Source of the DNA: Diacronema lutheri
Lineage: Eukaryota > Haptophyta > Pavlovophyceae > Pavlovales > Pavlovaceae
Assembly (NCBI GenBank): GCA_019448385.1
Contig: JAGTXO010000033.1
Location: forward strand, 325,001 to 389,000
Direction: 5' to 3'
DNA length: 64,000 nucleotides
The notes under the pieces are model-generated. The model ran no database searches. It had not been told where the DNA came from and worked only from the letters and a program-made list of their open reading frames with translations. Made by a program: the position numbers and the translations under genes. Positions 20,921 to 30,758 of this stretch are shown here, piece by piece; the first letter of the stretch is position 1, and the number at the start of each line of letters is the position of its first letter.

Positions 20921-23900
20921 GGTCAAGACCTCGACTCGCATAAGTCGACGCCTCCGGGCTCGCCGCTCAGCCCGCCAAGCGTAGCGCCAAGCGTAGGGAT
21001 GCCGCGCACGCCGCCGGAGTTTCTCTACGTGGCAGCGCCTCCTCCCGATCGCGAGATGCGCAGCGGGTGGTCGCCTCGTGCTCTCTTCGACTCGACCGAC
21101 GAAGTGGCTCCCATCGCATTTCGCGACAGCTACGGCGAGGACTTGGACTGCTACGGCGGGCCGGGCGGGCCGAACGTTGAGGACGACGGCGAAGACGACG
21201 GCGGCGGGCGCGTCGGCGGCCGCAACGAGCAAGACGGTATGAGGCTGCGCGCACCACCGTCGCGCCTGCCGGGCAGCTTCGGCACGCGGCCTGCTTGCGC
21301 GGAGGCCGGCGAGCAGATCAACGCGCCATCCCGCGCGCCATCCAACTCGGCAGCGGCCCCGCCTTCGGTTTCGGGCTTGGAGGCGCCGCGCGCGTCGACC
21401 GATGCGAATTTGCGCGCTGCCGGCGTTGGCGTGTCGCCGTCCGAGTTGCCACCCGAGGGGACTAACGAGCCTCAAGACACTCGCCGCAGTCTCCAGGCGA
21501 TCGCGAACGACACCAGCAGGTGGCGCAGCGAGTGGACGTCGATCGAGGACACGGCGTGGAATGAGGTGCCGCAAGGGCCTTTCCTCGATCGCAAGAGCGC
21601 GGCCGACAGCCTGCACGCTCACTTCAAGCTGGCGGGCTACAGCACCTACCTCTCGAGCTCGCAACCTGCGATTGCAACGAGGGGCGCGCGCGTGGGCGTC
21701 TACTGCTGCTACAACGCGTCGAAGCGCGAGTCGCGGAGCTCCGGCGTGCGCTTGTCCAAGCCTAAGGTCGTGGTTACGGAGGAGACGAAGTGCGACATGT
21801 TCCTTATGCTCGAGGAGTCCCTCAACGGCTGGGTCATTAAGCACGGCAGGCTCGACCACAACCCAAAGCACCCTGTCAACGCGCCACCGCCGCTGACGGA
21901 CGCCGACAAGAAGTGCACATACACCAAGAACCGCAAGATCCCGGACCAGCTTCTGGATACGGTGACGCCCGCCGTCCACCGCCTCGCCAAGACGGTCTCG
22001 GCCATCCACGCGCACCTCGAGACCGAGGCCAAGGAGAAGGGCATCACCGTCACGTTCACGTATCAAGACACGGCCAACACATTTGCCGTCACGCACGCGG
22101 AGCGCTTGCACGACTGCACCGGCATGATGAGCCTCCTCAATGAGCGCCTGGCACAGGGTCTCTTCAAGTCAGAGGAGATCGACGCGGACGGCCGGCTCCA
22201 GAACGTCTTTTTTGAGATGGTGCGCTTGCCGCGCGCGCGCGCGCGCTATGAGTTGTTGCCAATCCTCTGACAGATCCCCGTTTATGCTCCTCCGCACACC
22301 CTTGCAACTGCTTCCTTTGTGCGCAGCAAGGGGGCTTTAAGGCGTACGCGCGCAACGAGAACCGGAACGTGATCATGTTTGACCTCACGTTTGGCACGAA
22401 TCGGCACGGCATGAAGCTCGGCTTCTTTGCCACAGTCGGATACAACGGCGAGACGATCATCCTCGCCTGCGTCATCCTCATGTACGAGTCGAAGGCCTCG
22501 TTCGAGTGGGCGTTTGCTAAATTTCTCGAGTGCTTCAAGATGCCGCCGGCCGTCATCGTCACTGACGGTGATGTGGGCCTCATCGGCGCGTGCGCGAGCA
22601 AGCTGCCGACTACCCGCCGCCTCGCGTGCGTTTGGCACCTCAGCCTCAACTTCACTGCGCACATTCGGCCGATCCTCTGCTTTGACTGGAGCGTATGGCG
22701 CACCGCGCTGAACGCGTGGTGGCGCCTCGCAAAGCAGTCGGACAAGAGCGCCAGGCACACCTTCGACTACGACTTCCAGAAGATCGTCGACGTCGTCGCG
22801 GCGCTTAAGCCTGTGGGCTCCGACGCGCGCGCGCACGCCAAGCACGCGTCCGCGCTCAAGTGGCTCGACGGCCTTCGCAGCGTCAAGGACACCTGGGCCG
22901 CGTGCTACACGTGATCAATCCCTACGCTCGGCGTGCATTCGACTCAGGTATCTCGCGCGCCGCCCGACTGTCCGGCGTGCGCAAAGCCGCGTTGCGCAAA
23001 AGCGCACAACGTATGTCCTGTCCTTTGCTGCGCCGCTCCTCCGCCGCGCGCGCCACCGCTTCTTCTCGCGCAGCGCTTGGAATCAATGCATGCGGCGGTC
23101 AAACGGCATGTCGTCCACAACATGCTGCTCGTCGACCTAATCAACGCGCTCGACCTGTACAAGTCGTGCAGCGGCGTCCAGGCGGAGATGCGCAGAGAGG
23201 CGACGATGCTCAAGCAGGCCTTCCACGCGGCGCAGGAGATGCCGTCCGTGCGCACGCTCATCGAGACCAACATCATTTCGCCGCACGCGGTCATGCTCGT
23301 CAAAGCGCAGGCGGCGCAGGCTCAGCAGTACAGCTGCATGCTGTTGGAGACGCGAAACGGCGAGGAGGTCTTTGCGGTTAAGCGCGTGCCCGCACCGGCC
23401 AGCTCGGCGGGCGGGGGCAGCTCGGCGGGCGGGGGCAGCTCGGGCTTAGGCAGCATGGCGGGTGGTCGCTGCGGTGTGCCCGCAGAAGCCGCAGCCGCGG
23501 CGGGCGCGGCGGGCGAGGGCGTGACGGGCGAGGGCGAGGTGGGCGCGGCGGGCGAGGGCGCGGCGGGCACGGCGGGCACGGCGGGCGCGGCAGGAGCGGA
23601 GGGGGCTGAGGGTGGCGAGGACCACGATACGCTCGGACTGGAGAGCTTTGCGGACAGCGGCACGCTCGCCGTCTCGCTGGCGCGTGACCTCGAGCGAGAG
23701 ATGCAGGGAGCGCCGCCGATGACCGAGGGGACCAACATTCGCTCGTGTGACCTCAACATGTTGTCGGACCCGCTCGAGCGCCGCACTACGACCCTGACGA
23801 GCTGCTCGTGCCAGTTCCACACGTCGTATGGGTACGCTGTGGCTGCTTCACCTTGTGCGCCTCGTGCGCAACGCGCACATACAGCGTACGATATCTAATT

Positions 23901-24443
23901 GCGGCGCAGCGCGCGCCCACCCCACCCGTCCCGGCAACGCACGGTGCGCCGACGGTGCGCAGGGTTCCTTGCCGGCACATGCTCGCCGTACGTCTGAAGT
24001 TTTCACTCGACAACCGTCGGGTGGACGACTTCTCGCAGAACGACTTCTCTTCGGGCTGGCTTCGGCGTGAGGACGATTGGGTCGATGAACGTGTCATTGA
24101 CCTCCGATGCCGTCGCGAGCCGGACGCTGGCAGCAGCAGCGCGGCACCGCGCACACAGGCGGAGCGCGAGCAGGACATTATGAGCATCGTGCGCACTTTC
24201 GCAAAGCTCGCCGCGCAAAGCGAGACCGAGACTACCAAATTTATCGCCGCCGTCCGTGCTCACACTGCCGAGCGCACCGGCGTCAAGACGCCCAATCCGC
24301 GCAAGCGCCGCGCGGCTGGCGCCGATGAGGGCATCCCGCACGTCGAGGAGCTCACTCGACGCGCTGCCGGGCGGCCGCAGACTAAGCGTAAGCCTAACAC
24401 AGGTGCCGCACCCAAGCAGAAGGCGAGCACTCGCAAGGGCTGA
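20807..24443 (+). CDS. MULE transposase (FAR1-like zinc finger, MULE DDE core, SWIM finger)
   Basis: Exons 20807-22219, 22327-22947, 23074-23831 and 23963-24443, all introns GT-AG and frame-compatible. Exon 1: acidic/Pro-rich leader, then a FAR1/WRKY-GCM1-like zinc finger (VYCCYNASKR ... CDMFLML ... WVIKHGRLDHNPKHPV). Exon 2: catalytic core with FDLTFGTNRHGMKLGFF (first Asp), IVTDGDVGLIGA (second Asp) and ACVWHLSLNF. The junction of exons 2 and 3 reads STQ-RLESMHAAVK, a conserved MULE block. Exons 3 and 4 build the SWIM finger CSCQF...PCRHML (CxCxnCxH). One in-frame TGA (22912-22914) interrupts exon 2 before STQ; apart from it the reading is complete. A basic Arg/Lys tail ends the protein. 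So it is a recently active element with one visible nonsense change, or a sequence error. Confidence 0.87.
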
Positions 24444-24484
24444 GGGGGCAGCGGTGAGTAGTTCAAAGCTCAGGGGGCCGAGGG

Positions 24485-24897
24485 GGTGTCGGCATCGAGC
24501 GGCTCATCGAGCGGCACGCTCGACATAGGAGCGGACTCGCTGGCGCCCATCGGCTCGTCGCCGTCGGGAGCGAGAGCGAGGTGCGCCGCGCCGTTCAAAA
24601 GGCTGCGGCGCGCGCGTGCGGCGTGCGTGCGGCGCGCGTGCGGCGCGTCGGAGGTCGCAAAGCATCAGGGAGGTCGCGAGGCCGGGCGTGGGCGTGCGAG
24701 CGGCGCCTGGGAGCACTCGCGGCATGTCCGGCTGCACGCGCACGTCGAGGAGCGGGCGCGCTGGCGAACTCCTGCCGCGAAGGAGCCGCGATGCCGGCGC
24801 GGCTCTCGTGCCGGCGTTCGGCCCCGAAGGAAATCCGCTGGCTTCGGCTCCGGAGTTCTGCCGCAACCTAAATTCCGGAGTCCGCAATACAATTTGC
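24485..24897 (-). repeat. MULE right terminal inverted repeat
   Basis: Reverse complement of 20506-20920. Its terminal bases are cut at 24897 by the hAT insertion and continue at 29852-29854. Confidence 0.92.
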
Positions 24898-24908
24898 CAG
24901 CGTTCTCC

Positions 24909-25058
24909 AGTCACTAAAATCTTCGCGACGATCTTCGCTGCTCGCGTCCAGTGACGGTCGCGACTGCCCGTCACAGCGTGAGACAGTGACGGTGGCGACG
25001 CCGACGATTTCGTCACTTGCAGCGCGACGGTCGCGACGAAGTCGCGACGAAAGCGACG
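24909..25058 (+). repeat. hAT left subterminal repeats
   Basis: Clustered CAGTGACGG / GTCGCGACG / CGTCAC words between the terminal repeat and the transposase start. The same words recur inverted at 29690-29832. In hAT elements such subterminal clusters are transposase binding sites. Confidence 0.75.
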
Positions 25059-27763
25059 ATGCGCGCTCACCTCATCGGGCGGGCCGCAGCGCCGGCAGCG
25101 GCGGCGGCGGCGACGGCGGCGGCGGCGACAGCGCCGGCGGCAGCGGCGGATGCGCCGCTGCCCGAGCGCAATGGTGTACCCGTCCCATCGCTCTACGTCC
25201 ATGCGCCGCCGCCGGGCGTCAAATCCAAGGTTTGGGACGACGTCAACCTGCTCGCCGACGATGCGCCGAAGTCGTGGCACAAAGTGGGCAATTGCATTTG
25301 CAACGTGGTCGTCGGGCTCGACAAGAGGTGCAACACAATCTTGCGTTGCTCGATTGACAAGAAGAACAATCGCCTCGTCACCTCGGCCGCCGGTCAGCAC
25401 CTGCGTGAGTTCCACTCGGCCACGACGGACGGGGGCGCGGCGGGCGCAGCGCGCTTTGACGCCAAGAGAGCGAGGCTCGCGTCGGACATGGAGGCGCTCG
25501 GGAGCGCGGGCGCACGTGCGGACGGCGCGGCTGTCTCCAGCCTCACCGCGCTAGGCAAGCGCTCCCAGGGAAAGCTTGACGCGCACTTTGCGGCGGACCG
25601 CGCGCGCAAGCAGCTCGCGGGGCAGGCGCGATTCTACATATACACGCCGCAGCTCATCTCGAAGCGCACGTTCGACGCCGAGGAGTATAAGACGATGCTC
25701 TCGCTGTTCAGTACCGACGAGCACAAACCTGCCTTGCTCACGTCCAAGCAGCTCACCGACTACGTGAACGCTGAGTTCGCGTGCTTCGAAGCGTACCTCA
25801 TCTTCCTCATTAAGAAGATGCACGAGGAGGCTAAGGGCAATCCGTTCATGCAGCTCATCCACGACGGCGGCACTCTCGCCAACCACGCCAAGTATCAGGC
25901 GGCCGGCTTGCAGTTCATCCCGCCCGACTTCGACAGCAACATGGCCGTCGCGATCGTGTTCGTCCGGCACGACAGGGACAACACCAACGTGACCGTCGCG
26001 GACACGCTGCAGTCGCGCATCGAGGCGCTCGCCGGAATCGAGCTCAGCGAGCTCATTGGCGTCGTCACGTCCGACCGAGCAGCTGCAGGAGTTGGCAACG
26101 AGCTCGATGTCCTCGACAGCAACGTGTGCTTGATGCACGACGGCGACAAGGTTGGCAAGTCGGCCATCGGCGACCTCGTGCGCTCCAAGAAGGGCAGAGT
26201 CGTCAATCCCTTTAAGGAGGGGCAGGTGCTCATCAACCGGATCCACAAGCTCGCCGTGTGGTTCAGCTACAGCAGCCGCCTCTCGGTCCTCCACGACATG
26301 GCGCGCGTACTGAAGGTGCGGCGCGCTCCCAGCAAAGGCCGCGCGCGCGACGCGACGTGTGCGGCGTGAATTGATTTGCGACCAATTGCCCCTTACTATC
26401 CCTTTAGGCGCCCGAAATCAAGCTGGCGGTCGACCTCACTACGACGCGAGTCGCCTCACGCCTCATGCTCCTCAAGTCAGTCGTGCGGATGGAGCGCCCG
26501 CTCGCGACGCACATGCTCCTCAAGTCAGTCGTGCGGATGGAGCGCCCGCTCGCGACGCACATGAGCCAGTTTGACCAGGTCAAGGACACGTGCCCGCAGC
26601 TGACTGACGTACAGTGGCAGACTGCTCGCGAGTTCGAGGCCGTCCTCAACCAGACCAAGCACCTGACCACGCTCGCGCAGAAGGAGAAGATGTTTGTGGG
26701 CCCGTACGTCCCCCTCGTGCTTCTCAAGCTCGAGGCAGCGCTGAAAAGCAACCAGCGTGCGCGCGCGCTGATTGCGCCCCGGGCGTTTGCGTGCTGGCTT
26801 GACCACCTGGCGTGCGCTTTTGTCGCCCGTCGCGCAGTTGCGATCATCAAGAGGGACAAGGTGTCTGCCGGTTCTTCGGTTGAGCACGCGCGCGAGATGT
26901 GCGACGTCGCGGACATGACGCCGCTTGGCAAGGAGTGCCTGAAGCGCGCACTCGTCGAATTTCAGCGCCGGTTTTGCGGCAAGGACATCGAGGAGCCAGT
27001 CTCCGACGCGCGGATCACCATCACGCCGCGCGAGCAGCTCGCCACTGTGCTGGACGTGCGCACCAAGGGCTGCAGTCATTTCTCCGTCAGCGAGCGAAAA
27101 GCTGCGCGCGCGCTCCTCATCAATGAGATGATCAAGTTCGAGAAGCAGGTCGACAGGTTTAACGCGGAAGCGGCCGCTGCCGCTGCTGCGCCCCTTCCAG
27201 CAGCTGCTGCCTTCCCAGCAGCCGCGAGCGTGCCGCTCACGCCAACGCGCGGCGCGCCGCATGCGCTCGAGAGTAGTTGGACGCCGCTCGCGCAGGCGCA
27301 GCTGTCCGACGAGCAGACCAACCACGCCGCGCTCGAGCACGCGCTGCGCGAGCGGGTGACGACGCATGGCGATGCCTGGCTGCGCACGCAAATCAACCTC
27401 GCCGTCGAGTTTCCCGGCTGCGAGATTTCGCGGCGCCCCGATGTGGTCGACGATCTCGTCGGCCTGCCGCTCGGCAGATTCTACCGCGGCAAGCTGCTCA
27501 ACAACGGCACCATCGACAAGCATCCGACCTTTGGCTACATCCCGCTGATGGCGAGCCGCTCGTGGGGCCAGGTCGGCTCGCTCATGGCTGAGAGCTTCTG
27601 CGAGCGCATGCTGTCGTGCGCCAACACCGTGCTGACGGACGGCAACTCGCTCCTTGGCCACGAGGAGCTCGAAAGGCTTGTCATCCTACGCATGAACAAG
27701 CGCTTCATGTGCTACATGCGACGCACCTACCCCGAGGTCGGAAAGAGCATCGTCATAAGTTAG
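25059..27763 (+). CDS. hAT-family transposase, 870 aa
   Basis: Exons 25059-26315 and 26408-27763, GT-AG intron in phase 0 (92 nt). After an Ala-rich start comes a BED-like zinc finger (CICNVVVGLDKRCNTIL ... GQHLREFH, about residues 85-130). The RNase H-like core shows LIGVVTSDRAAAG (Asp) and NVCLMHDGDKVGK (CxxH). The C-terminal dimerisation segment reads FCERMLSCANTVLT ... ELERLVILRMNKRFM, the hAT ER-x-xS pattern. No internal stop seen; the enzyme looks whole. A 48-bp tandem duplication (26465-26512 and 26513-26560) repeats 16 residues (MLLKSVVRMERPLATH) in frame, in a region where hAT proteins normally have one copy, so it may be recent. Start taken at the first ATG, 25059. Confidence 0.9.
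26465..26560 (+). repeat. 48-bp perfect tandem duplication in hAT transposase
   Basis: Two identical 48-bp copies, in frame, encoding MLLKSVVRMERPLATH twice. Confidence 0.97.
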
Positions 27764-28144
27764 ATTCGGTGACTCCTCGCTCTGCGCACGTGCTCCTGTT
27801 CCCGCTGTCCAGTCGGATGCGTCGTCGTCTCAAATCACATTAAAGTAAGTGTGGCTAAGGACACTTTCATTTCTGCGATGGGCGGGAACTTGGCCGCGGG
27901 GCAACGAACGTAGTGAGCGGCAGAGAGCGCGCAGCGCACGTCCGCAGGCAGAGCGCTAACCCTGTGCACGCCGGGACGACTGTAGCGGCAAGGACGCGGC
28001 ATGACGCGGTAGGGGTGGACACCCCCACGCACCTACCCCGCACCGCGATCCGACCGCCGTCGCTGCGCCGGCGGCAAGCGCCGTCCACAACGCCGCAGGC
28101 TTCCATGTCAAGCCGACGCGCCCGGCGCGCACGGTGCGTCGGCG
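27764..28144. other. hAT internal non-coding stretch
   Basis: 381 bases between the transposase stop and the cargo. The first ~100 bases are less GC-rich (3' UTR of the transposase). No gene supported. Confidence 0.5.
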
Positions 28145-29285
28145 ATGCGCACCGAGCTCGCGCGCATCGCCGACGTGTGCACGGCGTGTGCCGAGACGCT
28201 CGGCTTAGAGTCCGCGCGCCGCTCGGACGCGCTCGGCTGCGCGCGCGCCGCCGACGTCGCGCGCCGCGCCGCGCGCGCGCTCGACGCCGACGCCCCCGTT
28301 GGCACGTGCGCCGACGCGCGTGCCGCGCTCGCCGGAGCGCTCGACGCAGGCTTCCCCTCCGTGGCCAGCGCGCCGCCGCCGCGCGCCGCGCTGCGCGATC
28401 GCGCGGATTATCGCGGGCGACCTCGACGGCGCGGCCGTGCGGTTCGCAGCCCTCGCCGAGCTCGCGGCGGACGGCGCGGACGGCGCAGGCGCGCCGGCCA
28501 TCTCGACAGCCGCCGAAGCCGCCGCCGCGCTGCCCGCCGCCGCCGCGCTGCGCGCAGCCGCGTGCGCGGCCAATGACGGCGACGCGTCTGCCACGCTGCG
28601 CGCGCTCGGCTCGGCCGGCGCGGATGGCGCACGCGGGCTCGGCGCCGCAGCGCGCTCATCCGCGCAGCTCCTGCTCTCCCTCTTCGCCGCGGAGCGCACG
28701 CAACGCTTGCAGGCGCTCGCGGTACACGCGCGCCAGCTCGTAGGTGCTGGCGACGATGCCGGCATGGACGGCGCGCCGGTCAGCGCCGCGGTGAGCGCGA
28801 GCGTCGCCGCGTGCGCCGCGCGCGAGGCGCTGCGCCCGTGCGTGGCGGACGACGTGGCGCGCGCGGCCGCGACGCCCGACGCCCCCGCCGACGCTCCGTC
28901 CGTTGACGAACAGCACGAACGCCTGGCCGGCGGCGGCGGCGGCGGTGGCGGCGAAGCTGCGCTTGCGCTCCGTCTCGTCGAGCGCGGCGAGCACGCGAAG
29001 GCGGCGGAGCGGCTGCGCGGCGCGATCACGCACGCGGTCGTCGCGCTCGCGCGCGGCCATGACGCGCGTGCGCTCGGGCCAGAAGGTGCATCCGACGAGT
29101 CGAATGCCGCTCGGCCCGCCGACGTGCCCACAAAGGCGGAGCTGGACGCGGACGCAAATGTTGCGCGCGGTTGGCGGCAGGTGGCGACCTTGCAGCGCAG
29201 GCTCGTAGGGCACCCCGTCGAGCTGGGCGCCCTCGCGCCGCCGTTTGCCGCCGACGGCCGCCGCCCGCCGCTCTCAGCGGCCTGA
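28145..29285 (+). pseudogene. Gene-like cargo inside hAT, Ala-rich helical protein, frame interrupted
   Basis: Host-style GC-rich coding sequence lying within the hAT. Frame 2 reads MRTELARIADVCTACAETLG... to about 28395. The sense then continues in frame 0 (AIARIIAGDLDGAAVRFAAL...) to a stop at 29285. I found no GT-AG pair that joins the two in phase, so either a one- or two-base indel or an unusual intron separates them. The product would be about 380 aa of Ala-rich helices, weakly TPR-like. No family recognised. Its end overlaps the start of a block duplicated near 40.74 kb. Confidence 0.5.
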
Positions 29286-29640
29286 CAGCGACGCGTGTCC
29301 GACTGGTCGTAGCGCGTGGGGCAGTACGAGTTCGACTTAAGCTCGCACGGTGTCTGCGCGAGCTGGGGCGCCAAGGCCATGCCATTGAGCACGACGACAA
29401 TATCGACGGTGAGCACGCACCGAGACCGCAGAGCTGCGCGCCCGGCCGGCGGCACGCCGGCGAGCACGGAGCAAAAGATTTCCGCGTCCTGGCGCCGCGC
29501 GAACGTCCCAGCGCAATTGCGAGCGAGCGAGGCGAGCAGGTTAAGAGCGGCTTCATGGCGCAGCTTCGAGACGTGGTCGTGGGCGACGCCAGTAGCCGCC
29601 GCGAGTGGGGGGGCGTCGCCGTAGGCGTCTCCCCGGGAAG
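29286..29640 (-). pseudogene. Fragment of an unknown gene carried by the hAT; paralogue at 40.80-41.13 kb
   Basis: On the minus strand it encodes LAGVPPAGRAALRSR followed by VLTVDIVVVLNG and later SYCPTRYDQSDTRRCQAAE. The same words recur, with small changes, in the minus-strand pseudogene at 40.80-41.13 kb. Plus-strand flanks also match (about 29215-29285 with 40735-40820). It is a 3' piece only; the hAT boundary and a fold-back end it. Function unknown. Confidence 0.6.
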
Positions 29641-29672
29641 ACGCCTACGGCGCGCTCGCGGTTACTGGCGAC
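29585..29672. repeat. Fold-back inverted repeat inside the hAT cargo
   Basis: A 14-bp perfect stem (29617-29630 with 29639-29652, loop 29631-29638) lies inside a longer imperfect palindrome: GCCAGTAGCC near 29588 pairs with GGTTACTGGC near 29661. The left arm matches the paralogue at about 41.1 kb and the right arm does not, so the right arm looks like an inverted copy of the left. Confidence 0.8.
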
Positions 29673-29689
29673 ATGGCTGTTGGAAGTGT

Positions 29690-29832
29690 GCCGGCGCTCA
29701 TCGTCGCGACGATCTTCGCGACCGTCACTCGTCACCGTCACGCGATGCCGCGACGGTGACGAACGTCACGTCACATCGTCACGCGCGGCCATCGTTGCGA
29801 GGCGACGCGTCACTGACGCCAGCGCAGCGAAG
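29690..29832 (-). repeat. hAT right subterminal repeats
   Basis: Cluster of CGTCAC / CGTGACG / CGCGACG words, inverted relative to 24909-25058, ending at the right terminal repeat. Confidence 0.75.
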
Positions 29833-29863
29833 GGAGAACGCTGCAATTTGCCCGAATTTGCCC

Positions 29864-30420
29864 AGGCCGGATAGCTCGTCGCGCGTCGGGCCTTCTTGCG
29901 CGCGTGGGCATGGTCAATATGTGAGCCCAGGCCGGATAGCTCGTCGCGCGTCGGGCCTTCTTGCGCGCGCGGGCATGCTCGGTGTGCCTCTCGGGTCGTA
30001 AGAAAAGCAGTTAGCCAGCGCTGGCCTTCCTTCCGCGCGCGCTTTCCAGATGAAGTGGTATGAGCGCGAAGCCTGTGCGGGCCTTCCTGCGCGGCAGTAA
30101 GTTTCCCAAAGCCTGGCCCCGGAGGCATTCTGCGCGCGACCCGCCTGTCTGCGGGCCTTCTTGCGCGGCGTTAAATTCCGAAAGCCTGGCCGAGGCATTT
30201 TGCAACCCGCCTGTGTGCGGGCGGGCGGGCCTTCGGATTTCGAGCGGGGAGCTGCTGACGGGGTACTCGCGAGTTGAACACGATACGCGCGCGGCTCGCT
30301 TTCGACGGATTCGAGATTGGGCACGGCCGCAATGAGCAGAACGAACAGGCTTTCGGCGCCGGGCGCACGCCGGCTCACGCGCGCGCGCGCTGCGTGGCGC
30401 CGGGCTGATTAGTGTTAATT
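29864..30420 (-). repeat. Core-motif array, copy A (upstream half)
   Basis: Cores G(G/T)CCTTC(T/C)TGCGCG near 29888, 29959, 30022 (degenerate), 30088 and 30153, spaced 63-71 bp, with a partial unit near 30218. Consecutive units between 30080 and 30230 share the longer pattern GCGGGCCTTCTTGCGCGGC ... CCAAAGCCTGGCC ... GCATT(C/T)TGC ... CCGCCTGT. Corresponds, inverted, to about 45960-46380 in copy B. Confidence 0.85.
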
Positions 30421-30758
30421 GCGTTCATTGCGTCCCACCCGCTGGCCGGTTTCGAGGGGGTTTGCGCATAGTCGCCCAGATCGTCCGCATGGCACGCCAC
30501 GGTTGCGCGAGTGGGGGCAAGGGGCCGGACGGAAGACACGTCCCGTCCGTGGCGCACGAGGGCGACGGCGCGTACGGAGTGCAGTGCCAACCCACGAGAT
30601 GCGTCGAACGCGCCGCACATACAGCAACACGACCGGCTGGCTCAGTCGCAGGGCGAAGTGTGCGCCCTCGACGCTCGCCACGCGGCACCCACGCTCTTGT
30701 GTGGAGGCAGGACAAGCTGGGAGAGGAAAGCTGAACATCGCCTACACGACGGCAGGGC
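30421..30758 (-). other. Downstream spacer of secreted gene, copy A
   Basis: Duplicated in copy B (about 45609-45945). Bases 30421-30480 resemble part of the 541-bp repeat (GCGTCCCACCCGCTGGCCGG). No gene supported. Confidence 0.5.

Larger units (their letters stand above)
24898..29843 (+). mobile_element. hAT DNA transposon, 4946 bp, with cargo
   Basis: Terminal inverted repeats CAGCGTTCTCC at 24898-24908 and, inverted, 29833-29843. Perfect 8-bp target duplication CAATTTGC at 24890-24897 and 29844-29851: the hAT hallmark. Subterminal zones at both ends are rich in GTGACG/CGTCAC words. It contains an apparently intact two-exon transposase (25059-27763) and, downstream, about 1.5 kb of gene-like cargo (28145-29672). 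Inserted in the tip of the MULE's right inverted repeat, so it is the younger insertion. Confidence 0.93.
20506..29854 (+). mobile_element. MULE (Mutator-like) DNA transposon, split at its right tip by a nested hAT
   Basis: Left terminal inverted repeat 20506-20920 and right terminal inverted repeat 24485-24897 are near-identical (about 414 bp). Outermost bases of the right end, displaced by the hAT insertion, are at 29852-29854. Target duplication AATTTGCCC flanks the element at 20497-20505 and 29855-29863, the 9-bp size usual for Mutator-like elements. Without the nested hAT the element is about 4.4 kb. It carries a four-exon MULE transposase. It sits inside the core-motif array; the duplicated locus at 46.36-46.4 kb lacks it, giving an unoccupied site. 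Confidence 0.9.

Noticed and set aside
20506-29854. Single large composite transposon or retroelement
   Set aside because: Two separate sets of inverted ends and target duplications resolve it into a MULE and a nested hAT. No reverse transcriptase, integrase or long terminal repeats were seen anywhere in the window.
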